Below the pieces are notes generated by a model. It did not search any database. It was not told the origin of the DNA and saw only the letters and a list, made by a program, of their open reading frames with translations. This document shows, in pieces, positions 14,501 through 25,601 of a DNA stretch of 64,000 bases. This DNA comes from Vanilla planifolia. Taxonomy: Eukaryota; Streptophyta; Magnoliopsida; Asparagales; Orchidaceae. The stretch covers positions 36,916,737-36,980,736 of the forward strand of contig CM043869.1 in the NCBI GenBank assembly GCA_023846275.1. Reading direction: 5' to 3'. The first letter of the stretch is position 1. Each line of letters starts with the position of its first letter. Made by a program: the position numbers and the translations under genes.

Positions 14501-17500
14501 ATGTCTTCTCCATTTTTTATGACATCAACTATCCAACATGCTTTTATTGAACAAACAACTCTTGGTGCGAGTGGTGACCCAAAGAACACCAACTTTATTT
14601 CCCTCCTGCTTATTGATCGATAATCTTCTGATCACATTTTCTAATCAAGGAATAACCACTACTTAAAGCAAACTTATCAATCATTATTTCCTAAAACATT
14701 AGTAATTACCCACACCAATCCTATTTGGTTCAAGTACAAGAATAGATGCAATATTTACCATTGGATGGCCCTTAAGCACACCTTAAACCTTTACCCCTAA
14801 TGGAGAAGTTTGAGCTTGGAATCACCAATGTGTCCCTTATGTTAGCAATCTAATTGAACATTTCCTCTTTGGCTAAACATTCTCCTTTCTCATCATGCAT
14901 AAGTACTTAAAACTTTCTTTCTCTTCGGCTATTGCAAATAGCAACACTTCTTGACAACAATAACCATGCTCCTTTTGATAGTCTATCATGACCGAAAGGA
15001 GTATAATGCAAAGATCTTTAATGGTCAACACATTTTCATTCACCATCATGCAACAAATAAATTTGCTTCTTACTAACAGTGCTTCCTAATGACCATTGAA
15101 GAAAATAGTTTTGCTTGGTTTTTATTGAGCACATCATTGTTTTTACACTCTAGATGATTTTGAGTACACTTATGCTTGCATGCGCATGTGTACTTCGGGC
15201 CATGTACACTTGCCAAACAAGTAGACACCCTCAACCATGCCACCCATCCATGTGGGCGCTACCCATCATCCCATGAAGCACATGTATGCTACTAACATGT
15301 GTGCTCTTCATCCAAAAGCCTAATGGTCAACCATATGCATTTCAATTTGTATAAATATGCATACGCAAGTCACTACTCTCACAAACCTACTAACTAGTTC
15401 CCCTTTTGGTTCATGTTTATTTGCATGCCAAAGAAACTTGAGAATTCAAATGTCTCTTTTAGTTTGTCCTTAAGGAGCAAAGTCTCTTTTTGTAATGTAG
15501 TAACTAACCTCTTTTGCATAAATTCTTATTATGTAGTCACACTACAAGAAAAAAAATTCACTATATAAACAATACATGGCCTTGTGAGACCATAGGATAC
15601 ATAAGATTACTTATGACTAAAGCATACAATTCCTTTGTCATAAACTTCCAAGCTCTTCCTTTGAACACAATGATTGCTCTTTGAATATAGCATTTAAAGC
15701 TCTTAATTTGTACAAAACTGTCCACACTTTTCTTGTAATAATCTTAGAGGTTTAACAAATTTATTCTTTAAAATTCTTATTCCAAGAATCTAAAGTGTAG
15801 AATTTATATCCATCATTTCAAATTTCATATATAGTTGTATCTTCAACTCACAAATCTTCTTAAAGCTTAAATTTAAAATTAGCATGTCATCAACGTACAG
15901 TAGCACAATTATGTAAAAACCGTCGAAATGTTTGCCGTAGCAACATTGGTCCTTTACAACACTCCACAAATGGCCGTGATAACGTATGAACATAACAAAC
16001 TAAACATATCATTTCCTGGGAGCTTCAACCCATACAAAACGTCTTGAGCCTACACGCCAACTTCTTGTTGCTTGTAATTTGGAAGCCGTTAGATTGTATT
16101 ATGAAAATTTTATCTTCCAAATCACCATGCAAAAACACATCCTTGATGCCAAGTTGATCAAGGCGCAAGTCATTTTATGTAACAATGGTTAACAATAAGG
16201 TTATGGATATAAGCTTAATATGTATAAGAAAATCAAATCACAGTCAGTTTCCTCTTTCTAATCAAAGCATTTGCTATCAGTCAAGCCTTTTAATGCTTAC
16301 TTCCATCAACTTCTTCCTTTGGTCTACATATCTACTTATTCTTCAAGATCCTTTAGCAATGTTATTAACTCTACATACTATTCTTTTCAAGAAATTTCTT
16401 CTTTCATTTTTCACTCCCATTTTAAAAAAATCTTACACTTGATCTTTGAGAAACTCCTCGCGCTTAAATATCTAGAAAGAACAAAACTTAAGAAAAAGAG
16501 AATACCTCCACACCAACCTTTGAGTATGGCTTCACCTTTTTATGGGAAAAGTTAATGAAGTCATTGCATCAAAGCTAGTAGTTCTGGTAGCCATATGTTT
16601 CTCATTTAGATCTCTTTCTTATGCATGGATGGTGTCATCTCATGTGCTACAACTTAAGAATCCTTCTCATCCATATCAACATCAAATTTTCTATTGATGT
16701 CATCATCTAACTCTATGGTTTGCTAATCCTAATATGCTTTCCAAATTGACTATTAGTATAACTTGTCTTAATAATTTTGTATTTAACTTAATCCCTAAAA
16801 AAAACTAAAATTATTTGTCATATCTAAATAAGTTACAATGTATAACTTTTGCCATGCTCTTATTGTCCAATTCAATATGCGAATACCAAAAACATCCAAA
16901 AAAGTGAAGAGTTCCAAACTTGCTTACCCATCCCTTCTTCATCCAATAACTTGAAGTTCAGTGGTACAAAGTGTTCCCCATTAAGCAAATACATCGACAA
17001 ATTTATAACATTTTCTTAGACAAATTTAGGGATTCTGTTGTGCAATCTAATGCTTATAGCATGCTTCTTCAGAGTCATTCATATGTTCATTGACTCCATT
17101 AGTTGTGGCCCACTAGGAATAGTCTTCGACATTCAAATCCCATAAGGCCCGCATTATTATTAGAGTACATTGCTCTCATGCTTTTCATCATTGTCTAATC
17201 ATAAATCTTTGCTTTATTGCCCATCTTCATCTACAACTCTAACTTCACTTCTTAAAAGTATCAAAAACATCCATCTTGTTCTTTAAGAAATAGATTCAGA
17301 AGTCATCAATAAAGTTAAGATAATACATGGATTCTCCAATTGATAACATTGGAGCATATCACCACATATTTGTAAGAAGATTATCCAATTGCATGACCAT
17401 AAAAATTTACAAAAACTCGCATGCTGTTATTTCCAAAAATGCAATTCTTCTACACCCCAATGCATACGAACTTTGGATTTGATACGTAAACATTTCTTAC

Positions 17501-20500
17501 CATATCATGCTACTAATTTAATTGTCACAAATGAGGAATTCCAACAAAAACAAATGACAATAAAGGAACTATTTCTTTATGGTTTTCCATCATATGAAGA
17601 GTTCTATTTTTAGTGCCACAAGCAATCACCAATGCACCAAAACCTTTCATGTATTGTCTCCACATTCGGTATCTTACCCTGTCACAAATAATTGAACAGC
17701 TAAGATGAGGTTTCTTCTCAAACCTAAAATGCACTACATATCATATAGTAAGAATAATGTAACATTTTACATTGTAATGTGCGCATTTCCCATCCCCATG
17801 TCAAGGGTTCAACATCAATTAAATTGTTGCCACAAAATTCGACAACAATTCCTAAATTGTATAAAGTGAAATGAAGCATTAAGGTCAAGAATCTATGACT
17901 CAGTAGGATTGCTCATAATAATTACCAAGGCATCTTCATGCCCTTGATCAAGACATTTACTAATATAACGTCATCCTTTATTTGATTACCACTCTTCTTT
18001 GAAGCATCGTAGTCACCCTTGAATTCCCTTTTTGTCATAATTCCACCAAACCAGCTCCTTTGACTTGATACAATGACTCTAGGACTTTAATTTGCCCATA
18101 CGGTTATGCTTGCACTGTATGCTACACCCTTTACAAATGTAGGATAAATTGCATTAAAATGATAATGCCAAGCTGATACAATGGACTAGTATCTGAGTTT
18201 TCATACTTAATACCATTTTGATCATTGTGGGCTACGATGATTCATGTATGAAATAATTTTTTAGTTATTTCTACACATCTTTTTAGATTTTTATTTTTTT
18301 ATTATTTTATTAGGCAACGTATTTGGGTCATTTCTTGCTTTTGATCTAGAGTTTAATAATATAATCTATTTAAACCCTTGACATAAAATAAAAAAAGGAC
18401 AATAATTTTTGCTTGACATTGCCTCTTATTGAAACTACATGTTTTAATCATGCATAAGTGCACATCCCTAAGTTACGACCCATATTCCTTTAGGCTGCGA
18501 TTTGAAGATATCTAAATTATAATTCAAATATAATTTCACTATCAATGTCATACTCAATATCGCCATCTTTCTCCCAAATCCTCCTATTGGATTTGGTATC
18601 AAAACAGATTGAGGTCTAGATATAGAAGCTTCACTCATAACTTGTTTTTCATCTATCTCATATTAGAGCTTTATTCAGATCTAGCCACAAGATTTTTCCT
18701 ACTACCTCTGAATCAATTTTGGTATCAAAATTTGTTTAGAGACCAAACTACAAAGTTTTCCCTCTTACTTATCCATCATTTTGGCATTAGAGCCTCATTA
18801 AAATCTAACTACAAGATTTTTTTCTTATCTCTCCACCATTTATTTTCTATATTAATGAATGAAATGGATAGCACTTTTGACCCTTTACGTTAAATATCCT
18901 CATCAAGAATCACTTTTCAAACCTCCTATAGCTTTAGCTTCGAATGTGCAAACATTCTACTCATTATAATAACAATTGCTTCTAACTATCAAGCAAAGAC
19001 AACAAGAAAATTAACATTTCTTTTTCAAAGTCAATCAACATCAAGCTCAAATATATGGTTATCAATTAAATCCATTAATGTGATGTTGGATAAAAGCTCT
19101 CTCTGCAAGTTGAATCGATGCCTAGACAAATCTTGTATGATTTCAAGCATTTCTCATACATAAAGTGCAATACTTCCATCAACCTTTTGGTTGTTATTTT
19201 CTTGGCAATATTGAAGACCAAATTCCTCACTAAAGTTCATCATAACAATACGATGCCTCATAGTTAAGAAGATTTCATTCTTCTTTCTTTATGAACTTGG
19301 GCTTCTCTAAACAAGGAATAATACTAATTTAAGAGGCCCATTATTTGCATCCTCTAAATACCAAAGTCTTTGCACTCAAATTTGTCACCCTAAATTTACC
19401 TTGTACTCAAATTTGCATCTTCTAGATACCTAGCCTCGCCTAGCCTACTCTATTCTATTCTACTCTACTATACTCTACTCAATTATATTATTTTCTATTA
19501 TATTCTATTCTATTTTATTTTATTCTATCCTAATCTATTTTAATCTATTCTATTCTAATCTATTATATTCTAATATAATCTAATCTAATCTAATCTAATT
19601 GAACAGAACTGAACCAAACAAAACCAAATCGAACCAAACAAAACCGAATCGAACCAAACTGAATTGAATCGAACCGAATCAAACCGAACCAAACTAAACC
19701 GAATCAAACCGAACCTGCCTAACCTAACCTAAGCTAAGCTATTCTATTCCATTCTACTCTATTCTATTCTACTCTATTCTATTCTATTCTAATTTATTAT
19801 AATCTATTCTATTCTAAACTATTCTAACCAAATCTATTATAACCTAACCTAACCTAACCTAAGCTAACCTAGCCTAGCCTAGCCTCGCCTACCCTACTCT
19901 ACTTATTCTACTCTACTCAATTCTACTCTTTTCTATTATATTCTATTCTTTTCGAATCTATTCTAATCTATTCTATTCTAATATATTCTATTCTAATCAA
20001 ATCTAATCAAACCAAACAGAACGAACCAAACAAAACCGAATCGAACCAATCCGAACCAAACCGAACCGAACCAAACCAAACCAAATCAAACCTAACCTAG
20101 CCTAACCTAACCTAAGCTAAGCTATTCTATTCTATTCTATTCTATTCTATTCTAATTTATTCTAATCTATTCTATTCTAAACAATTCTAACCAAATCTAT
20201 TATAACTTAACCTAACATAATTTAACCTAACCTAATTTAACCTAAGCTAAGCTAACCTGGTCTAGCCAAGCCTAGCCTCACCTAGCCTACTCTACTCTAC
20301 TCTATTATATTCTTTTCTATTTTATTCTATTATATTCTAATCTATTCTATTCTATTATATTTGATTTTAATCTATTCTAATTTATTCTATTCTAATCTAT
20401 TCTATTCTAATCTATTTTATTCTATTCTATTCTATTCTATTCTAATATAATCTAATCTAACTGAACCAAACCGAACCTAACATAACATAACCTAATCTAA

Positions 20501-23500
20501 CTTAAGCTAAGCTAAGCTATTTTATTCTATTCTATTCTATTATAATATATTCTATTCTAATCTATTTTATTCTAATCTATTATAACCTAATCCATTCTAA
20601 CCTAATCTATTATAATCTAACTTAACCTAATTTAACCTAAACTAACCAAACCTAAGCTAAGCTAACCTAACCTATCCTAACCTAGCTTACTCTACTCCAC
20701 TCTACTCTACTCTATTCTATTTTATTTTATTCTATTCTATTCTATTCTAATATATTCTAATCTATTATATTCTAATCTATTATATTCTAATCTATTATAC
20801 TCTAATCTATTATATTCTATTCTATTCTAATCTAACCGAACAGAACCGAACCGAACCAAACCAAACTAAATTGAACCGAACCAAATCGAACCGAACCGAA
20901 CCAAACCGAACCGAACCTAACCTAAACTAGGCTAAGTTAAGCTATTCTATTCTATTCTATTCTATTTTAATCAATTTTAATCTATTCTATTCTAATCTAT
21001 TCTAACCTAATCCATTCTAAACTAATCTATTATAACATAACCTATTCTAGCCTAGCTTAACTTAGCTTACTCTATCCTACTCTACTCTACTCTACTCTAT
21101 CCTACCCTACCCTATCATATCCTACCCTACCATATCCTATCCTACCCTACCCTATCCTACCCTATCTTACCTTATCCTACCCTATCCTATCTTACCCTAC
21201 CTTACCCTACTCTATTTTATTATATTATATTCTATTCTAATCTATTCTAATCTATTCTATCCTAATACATTCTATTCTATCCTAATACATTCTATTCTAT
21301 TCTATTCTATTCTAATCTAAACTAATTGAACCGAACGAAACCGAACGTAACCTAACCTAACCTAACCTAAGCTATTCTATTCTATTCTATTCTATTCTAT
21401 TCTATTCTATTCTATTCTAATCTATTCTAATATGTTCCACTCTAATCTATTCTAATAGATCAAAATCATTGTTCTATAACTTTTTTCTCTTTAATCATTC
21501 TTAATATCGTAGATTTTCTTAAAAAAAATTACCCTCACTTTTAGGATGTCACAATAAGTCAAATGCCATATATTGTATATCAAAAATGGTTTACCTTAAG
21601 CAATCCTTCGTCTTAGGTTATATAAGATTACATTTACCGATACATTAGTTTCTACAAGTGGTATTTGACACTCTTACACAATTTGTTAAGTAAATTTTGG
21701 GAATTTTAAAGAATGCATTTTAAGAATTTATTGGTACATTTAAGACAACATATTGTACGTTACATATTCACATACCATATATAAAAATTGACTTTAATGC
21801 ACATCGAGTTTGAGTTCTCACTTCCCTGCATACTATTGACTCGAATACCAAGCATTCTGAACTAAACATACTACATGTTAGAGCTAATGTATTATACGTT
21901 AGACCCCATGTATCATACGTCAAAAAAGACGTACCTTACGCAATCCTCTATCTGAGAGGTAAATAAAGCTATGCTCGTCGATATATTGGACGTGAGCTTC
22001 CACGTATGATAAGTTGGAATTTTAGAGGATTTCAAAGGATATATTCTAAGGATTTATACACCTACAAATACTTCTTGAAATCTAATGAAATCTAAATATA
22101 GATAGGTATGTGAATGCAATATGAACAATTTATTAATATTTCTTTCAAGGGATTTAGAACATATGATCTCTTCAATCTTGAAAGTAGGTTATAAATGTAA
22201 ATTTATGCAATGCATATGCAATTAACTACAAAATTCATGCATGAAAAAAATTTTTAATATGTGGAAAACATCTTAGAAAGTTTTTAATGTAAACTTTGTA
22301 TATATTTTTCTCAACTATTTAGTTCCTAATGTCTTATGATTATTGTCTTAAGTTAATAGACTAAAACAAATAAACATGACTCCACAAAATAAACTCCACC
22401 AATCATTACATCCCAATTGTTTTATCAAATTTGTTCAATCTTTAGATAATCTTTGAATATATTGTTAATGAGCTCAAGTCATAAACCAATGCTCAAATTT
22501 CTTTTATCTAAATCTCTAGACATGTTATTAAGTCTAAGAAACATGATTTGAAAACACTTACGTAGAAAATATTATACCACAAATAAGATAGTTTTTTTGT
22601 CATCAAACTAACCACATACGAGCCAAAATTTCAAAATAATCTTGTTCCATATATGCAAATGATGACAGCTTTGAGATAAGTCTTGAGAATCCTTCAAGTT
22701 CGTATTCATTGACACCTTATGATCACCTTCCTCGACTAACTCTATGACATTTTATTTCTTTTATGTACATTGCACATTGAATGTGGCATCACTTGTCCTG
22801 GTAATTTTTATGTTAAGAGTGGATCTTCAAAATGGTAACCATAATTATCTTAGTTATATTTAACGAAATAGAATCATACAACTTTTACATCAAGCTTATC
22901 ATCTTTATGATTCAAGTTGACATATGCATATAATAAACATTCAAATATTTTCAAGGGGTTCCAACCTTCTTTCTCATCGACTCTTCTTAAAGTAGCTTAA
23001 AGTTCAGTGATACAAGGGATCCCCTATTGACCAAGCTACCATATTATGACATCTTAGAATGATTTAAGCAATCCAATGTGCAGCCTAATTTTTCTAAAAT
23101 GACGAATAAGTTTGTGCATCACATGTGCTTCCATGATGTATGCTTGCAACACTACACAACTTATGGATTAGACCAAACCAGCATCATGTGCACCCCATAC
23201 CTATCTCCACACCCTACCACATGTATCTCATATTGTTTTAAGAAAAAAAGAACAGGTTAACCCATTTTACCCTTGCCAAAATAAAATCTGAGATTTGAAC
23301 AAATGCAAGAAAGCAAAGGGTCAGATCTCATGTAAGAGAAGTACTGCATATAATAAAATCGACTCAACATAAGAGTGATTTTAAACATTCAACTGGAAGT
23401 AAAGCAGGAATCCCCACTCAAAGGACATGGGAGGCTTTATGTGGACGCTATTGAAAACCTAGACAAACTTAAAGCTCAACCCTTATAATCTATCCGAGAG

Positions 23501-24959
23501 TTGTTCAAACAAATATTTCCAAAAAAAAAAATACTTAGATCTGCACTTTAGTACAAGGCAAAACACTGTCAAACTATAGCTCACAAGTTGACATTTACAC
23601 GGGCTGGAAACTACAACCTTTACGGAAAAAAAAATGCATTACTTGTTTAAGTGCTACAGGCAAACTTCCAGACAGGGCTACATCAACAGAATATGAACTC
23701 ATAGTTCAAGTGATTTTGCTTAATCAGACACGAGTACAATAGACTTTATAGGGCATGGAAAAAAAAGACATACCCAAGGTACATCTTTGTCAGGTACTTC
23801 AAAGAATGGCTGACCATGTTGGTTTTCAAAAGTGGCACATATTTTGCTGAATCCCTGTTATTCAAAAGATAATTATGAATAATGCTGCTCCAAAATACAA
23901 ATGGTAGCAACAAACTTTAAAATAAAAAACATAACAGTACCTTTAATTTTTAACATTCGCCAATATTTTGTTTAATTCTAAGTCATACTAGTATATATGA
24001 TATCAGGAAATCACCTTATCAAGTGGTCTGGATAGTTTATTCGTAAGCAATCCAAATCAATGTCTAAGCTATGACCAACAAGAAGGCAAGCTTTTCCTCC
24101 ATGCAAGCGAATTCTTGCAATTGACTCTTCTCCGTTGTACAGAATTTTCAAAATTCTCTCTTGAACTTCATTGATTGGCTTTGCATCAATCAAATCCTCC
24201 TCACATATGCCAGTTATTTCATATCTATGGCAAACAAAGTTTTGAAATGAATAAGTATATAATTTGTTTTCCTAAGGATCATGCTGCTGAGAGGAATGTC
24301 ACCTGTAATCAGTCACCGGGATTATAGGTTTCACATAAGAATGAAATATAACATTCTCATTTATATCAACTAGACATACTCGTACACATACATCAAGTGA
24401 CCCATCACTGCCACAACCAACCATTTCACAGTCCATAGCAATCACCTTTGGAACTTCACTATGATCCTTTATATAAAGTTCACCCTGATCCACAAGCAAT
24501 TCCTTAAGCCCCTAAACATTAACACGAATTGCATAGCTTGTAAAAAGCAGTAGCATAAAGGCATAAAAATCATCATCAGAAGGCATCTGTAAGACTTACG
24601 GGAAAAGTAATTGGAGCCAAGTTGCAGGTGAATTTATGAGCAATCAAATCTTCTGAATTATGGAATATTTCAAGGCAAAGGTTGCAACCCAACTTCTCAA
24701 AAACCTTGGCACAATTACTCTTCGAAAGCGGGCCTTTATGTTATTGAGGACAATAAAAATGATTAAGAATGCACACTTTGATGGCAATAATAAGTAATGA
24801 TGACCACCTGTAAGATGCTCTCTAACTGACTCCAGTGTCTTGCAATGTTTTTTACACACCATACACTTGGGTTGATGAGAAGAGTGATAAGATATCTTCA
24901 TGTGCTCTATGAGGTACTCCTTCTTGTTATACTGCTTGAAGCATGCCGAGCATTTGTGC
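8512..24959 (-). CDS. C2H2 zinc-finger DEDDh 3'-5' exonuclease, RNA exonuclease 4-like (5' exon not found)
   Basis: Six minus-strand exons join in perfect phase: 24959-24808, 24733-24600, 24511-24303, 24224-24015, 23854-23774 and 8782-8512 (stop TAG at 8514-8512). Every junction has GT donor and AG acceptor. The readable 351 residues begin HKCSACFKQY. C2H2-type motifs follow: CSAC...H...H, CMVCKKHC...H, and CNLC...H...C. The exonuclease domain shows all DEDDh residues: VIAMDCEMVG (Asp122, Glu124 in readable numbering), GHSLDIDLDCL (Asp221) and GVHDPFEDCVA (His270, Asp275). The C-terminus contains YRCWCLD, as I recall for plant homologues. The family trims structured RNA, such as rRNA precursors, in nucleus or nucleolus; that role is known for relatives, not shown here. 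Exon 1 with the start codon is missing: the first readable exon begins in mid-codon, which should complete an Arg. All active-site residues are present, so I judge the gene functional. Confidence 0.9.
9411..9446. repeat. Short GC-rich and CA-type simple sequence
   Basis: A CCCGCCCG-type run is followed by an ACACAC run inside otherwise AT-rich intron DNA. It is simple sequence with no coding sign. Confidence 0.5.
9550..11480. other. Probable nuclear insertion of plastid DNA
   Basis: The firm anchor is the decayed trnT-GGU copy at 9961-10033. The surrounding DNA has the texture of a plastid intergenic spacer: very AT-rich with poly-A/T runs. The stretch around 11060-11220 (for example GGTGAGCTCTGTTATGGAG, then AATCAATCGATCCAAATGAG) looks plastid-like to me from memory. 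I cannot fix the edges or the exact plastid source without a search, so these limits are approximate. Confidence 0.5.
9961..10033 (+). pseudogene. Decayed plastid trnT-GGU copy
   Basis: This 73-nt stretch matches plastid tRNA-Thr(GGU) in order: an acceptor stem GTCCTTT/AAAGGAC that still pairs fully, a D arm ACTC...GAGT, an anticodon loop ATGGTAA with GGT in place, and a T arm. Compared with the plastid gene as I know it, most differences are G-to-A or C-to-T changes (for instance in the anticodon stem and T stem), and they break several pairs. That pattern fits deamination of methylated cytosines after transfer to the nucleus. It is unlikely to make a working tRNA. Confidence 0.75.
11480..15779. 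other. Intron interior, no feature recognised apart from simple AT runs
   Basis: The stretch is AT-rich with short open frames on both strands. A minus-strand frame at 12134-12319 and overlapping frames near 13.9-14.2 kb have no domain I can name. A 14-nt inverted pair (CTTTCGGTCATGA type) occurs near 14380 and 14990; it may mark a small element but is too short to be sure. Confidence 0.4.
15780..16180 (-). mobile_element. Ty1/copia retrotransposon relic, reverse-transcriptase segment
   Basis: Read on the minus strand, 16.18-15.79 kb gives a broken reverse-transcriptase frame: GIKDVFLHGDLEDKIFIIQ, then LACRLKTFCMG followed by a stop, then IIVLLYVDDMLIL with the catalytic YVDD box (about 15881-15906), and ELKIQLYMKFEMMDI. 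These match the order of motifs in copia Pol. Stops and frameshifts show it is dead. Related debris may continue to about 17.7 kb, but I could not align it with confidence. Confidence 0.8.
16181..18589. other. Intron interior, probable degraded retroelement DNA
   Basis: There is no intact frame. A phrase near 16.96-17.11 kb (AAGTTCAGTGGTACAAAG, followed by similar context) is echoed at about 23.00-23.12 kb, so the two places probably hold copies of one repeat family. I cannot name the family. Confidence 0.4.
18590..18870 (+). repeat. Three imperfect tandem units with copia-type primer-binding-site-like phrases
   Basis: Units of roughly 90-130 bp each carry a phrase such as TTTGGTATCAAAA, TTTTGGTATCAAAA or TTTTGGCATTAGAGC, followed by CAGATCTAGCCACAAGATTT-like wording and then TTTTTC...CATC. 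The phrase resembles TGGTATCAGAGC, the initiator-Met-tRNA primer-binding site that follows the 5' LTR of many plant copia elements. The units may be a tandemly amplified leader region. Confidence 0.5.
19430..21460. repeat. Pentanucleotide satellite array with higher-order structure of about 400 bp
   Basis: About 2 kb made almost wholly of 5-nt words: TATTC, TACTC, AATCT, GAACC/AAACC, CCTAA and GCTAA. The words come in ordered blocks. The block junction GCTAAGCTATTC or a close variant falls at about 19738, 20121, 20516, 20941 and 21371, spaced 383, 395, 425 and 430 bp. A second marker, GCCTAGCCTCGCCTA-like, recurs near 19431, 19870, 20275, 20680 and 21055. So the pentamers are arranged in a higher-order unit repeated about five times. 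The array lies inside the long exonuclease intron. Confidence 0.95.
21560..22065. repeat. Diverged direct duplication downstream of the pentamer array
   Basis: Phrases near 21570-21725 (TTACCTTAAGCAATCC, TACATTAG, GGGAATTTTAAAGAATGCAT) recur in the same order near 21915-22060 (GTACCTTACGCAATCC, ATATATTGG, GGAATTTTAGAGGATTTC) about 345 bp later. Several ATACGT words lie between. This looks like two old copies of one repeat; it has no coding sign. Confidence 0.6.
22066..23773. other. Intron interior next to exonuclease exon 5, nothing recognised
   Basis: AT-rich with no coding or transposon domain that I can identify, apart from the 23.00-23.12 kb phrase shared with about 16.96-17.11 kb. A 60-codon open frame at 23078-23260 lies within this repeat and is probably not a gene. 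Confidence 0.4.
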
Positions 24960-25110
24960 CTGCAATTAATTCGTTAGTAAGAAAGCGTTTCCTGTGGGAG
25001 TTAATTTGTTATTCTCTACTGGATATCACATATGGGTCAAATATAACCTAAAGATCATAAGAAAGATAATAACATAAAGTCAAAGAAGCTAAAAGTTATG
25101 CTATCATTAA

Positions 25111-25551
25111 AATAAGGCCAATGGATGAATTTATATGATTTTAAAGGTTATTTTGTTTTCTTCATTAAGTAGCAATTATCTCAGGCTCCAAAGAAGAAAA
25201 GCTATAAGCCTGTCATCCTCCCATTTTTAGCACCTTCTTTTTACAATGGTAGGTATTTAAGAAAGTTGAAAATCTACATGCAGGCCAGGAAACTTGAGAT
25301 TTTTGAAAGCTATAAATAGATGTTATTTCAATAAAGCAAATGGATGAATTTATTTGAATTGAAAGGTTATTTTGTTTTCTATATTAATTAGCATTTTATC
25401 TCAGGCTCCAAAGACGAAATGCCGTGAGCTTGTCATCTTGCCATTTTTAGCACCTTCTTTATCAATGCTAGATATTTATGAAAGTTGAAAATCTATATGC
25501 AGGCCAGGAAACTTGTGATCTTTGACAGCTATAAATAATGTTATTACAGCT
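25111..25551. repeat. Tandem duplication, two units of about 220 bp
   Basis: Positions about 25111-25330 and 25331-25551 are two copies of one sequence. Both share, in order, AATGGATGAATTTAT, AAAGGTTATTTTGTTTTC, ATCTCAGGCTCCAAAGA, CCATTTTTAGCACCTTCTTT, GAAAGTTGAAAATCTA and CATGCAGGCCAGGAAACTTG or close variants. They differ by scattered substitutions and small indels. The unit lies just 5' of the first readable exonuclease exon, so it probably sits in an upstream intron or the promoter of that gene. Confidence 0.9.
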
Positions 25552-25601
25552 TTTATCAATACCTATAATACCTGTGATGATCTCCAAATTTGATTTATCA
25601 T

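Larger units (their letters stand above)
8783..23773 (-). other. Giant 15-kb intron of the exonuclease gene
   Basis: The donor is GTATGT after a CTTGG exon end, and the acceptor is TTTTAG before GTATCAG. Joining the exons restores a Gly codon and gives YLGYQIQSGVHDPFEDC, which runs without a break through the family's third exonuclease motif. The intron is 14,991 bp, while the gene's other readable introns are only about 75-165 bp. It has been inflated by plastid DNA, copia fragments and a pentanucleotide array, listed separately. Confidence 0.85.

Noticed and set aside
14378-15005. Small transposon bounded by the CTTTCGGTCATGA inverted pair
   Set aside because: The arms are only 14 nt, there is no target duplication, and nothing inside is recognisable.
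19430-21460. CCTAACCTAA runs as interstitial telomere DNA
   Set aside because: Plant telomeres are usually CCCTAAA. The CCTAA word here grades into TATTC, GAACC and GCTAA words of the same array, so it is a satellite variant.
19430-21460. CRISPR-like regular repeats
   Set aside because: The repeats are continuous pentamers without unique spacers, in a plant nuclear context.
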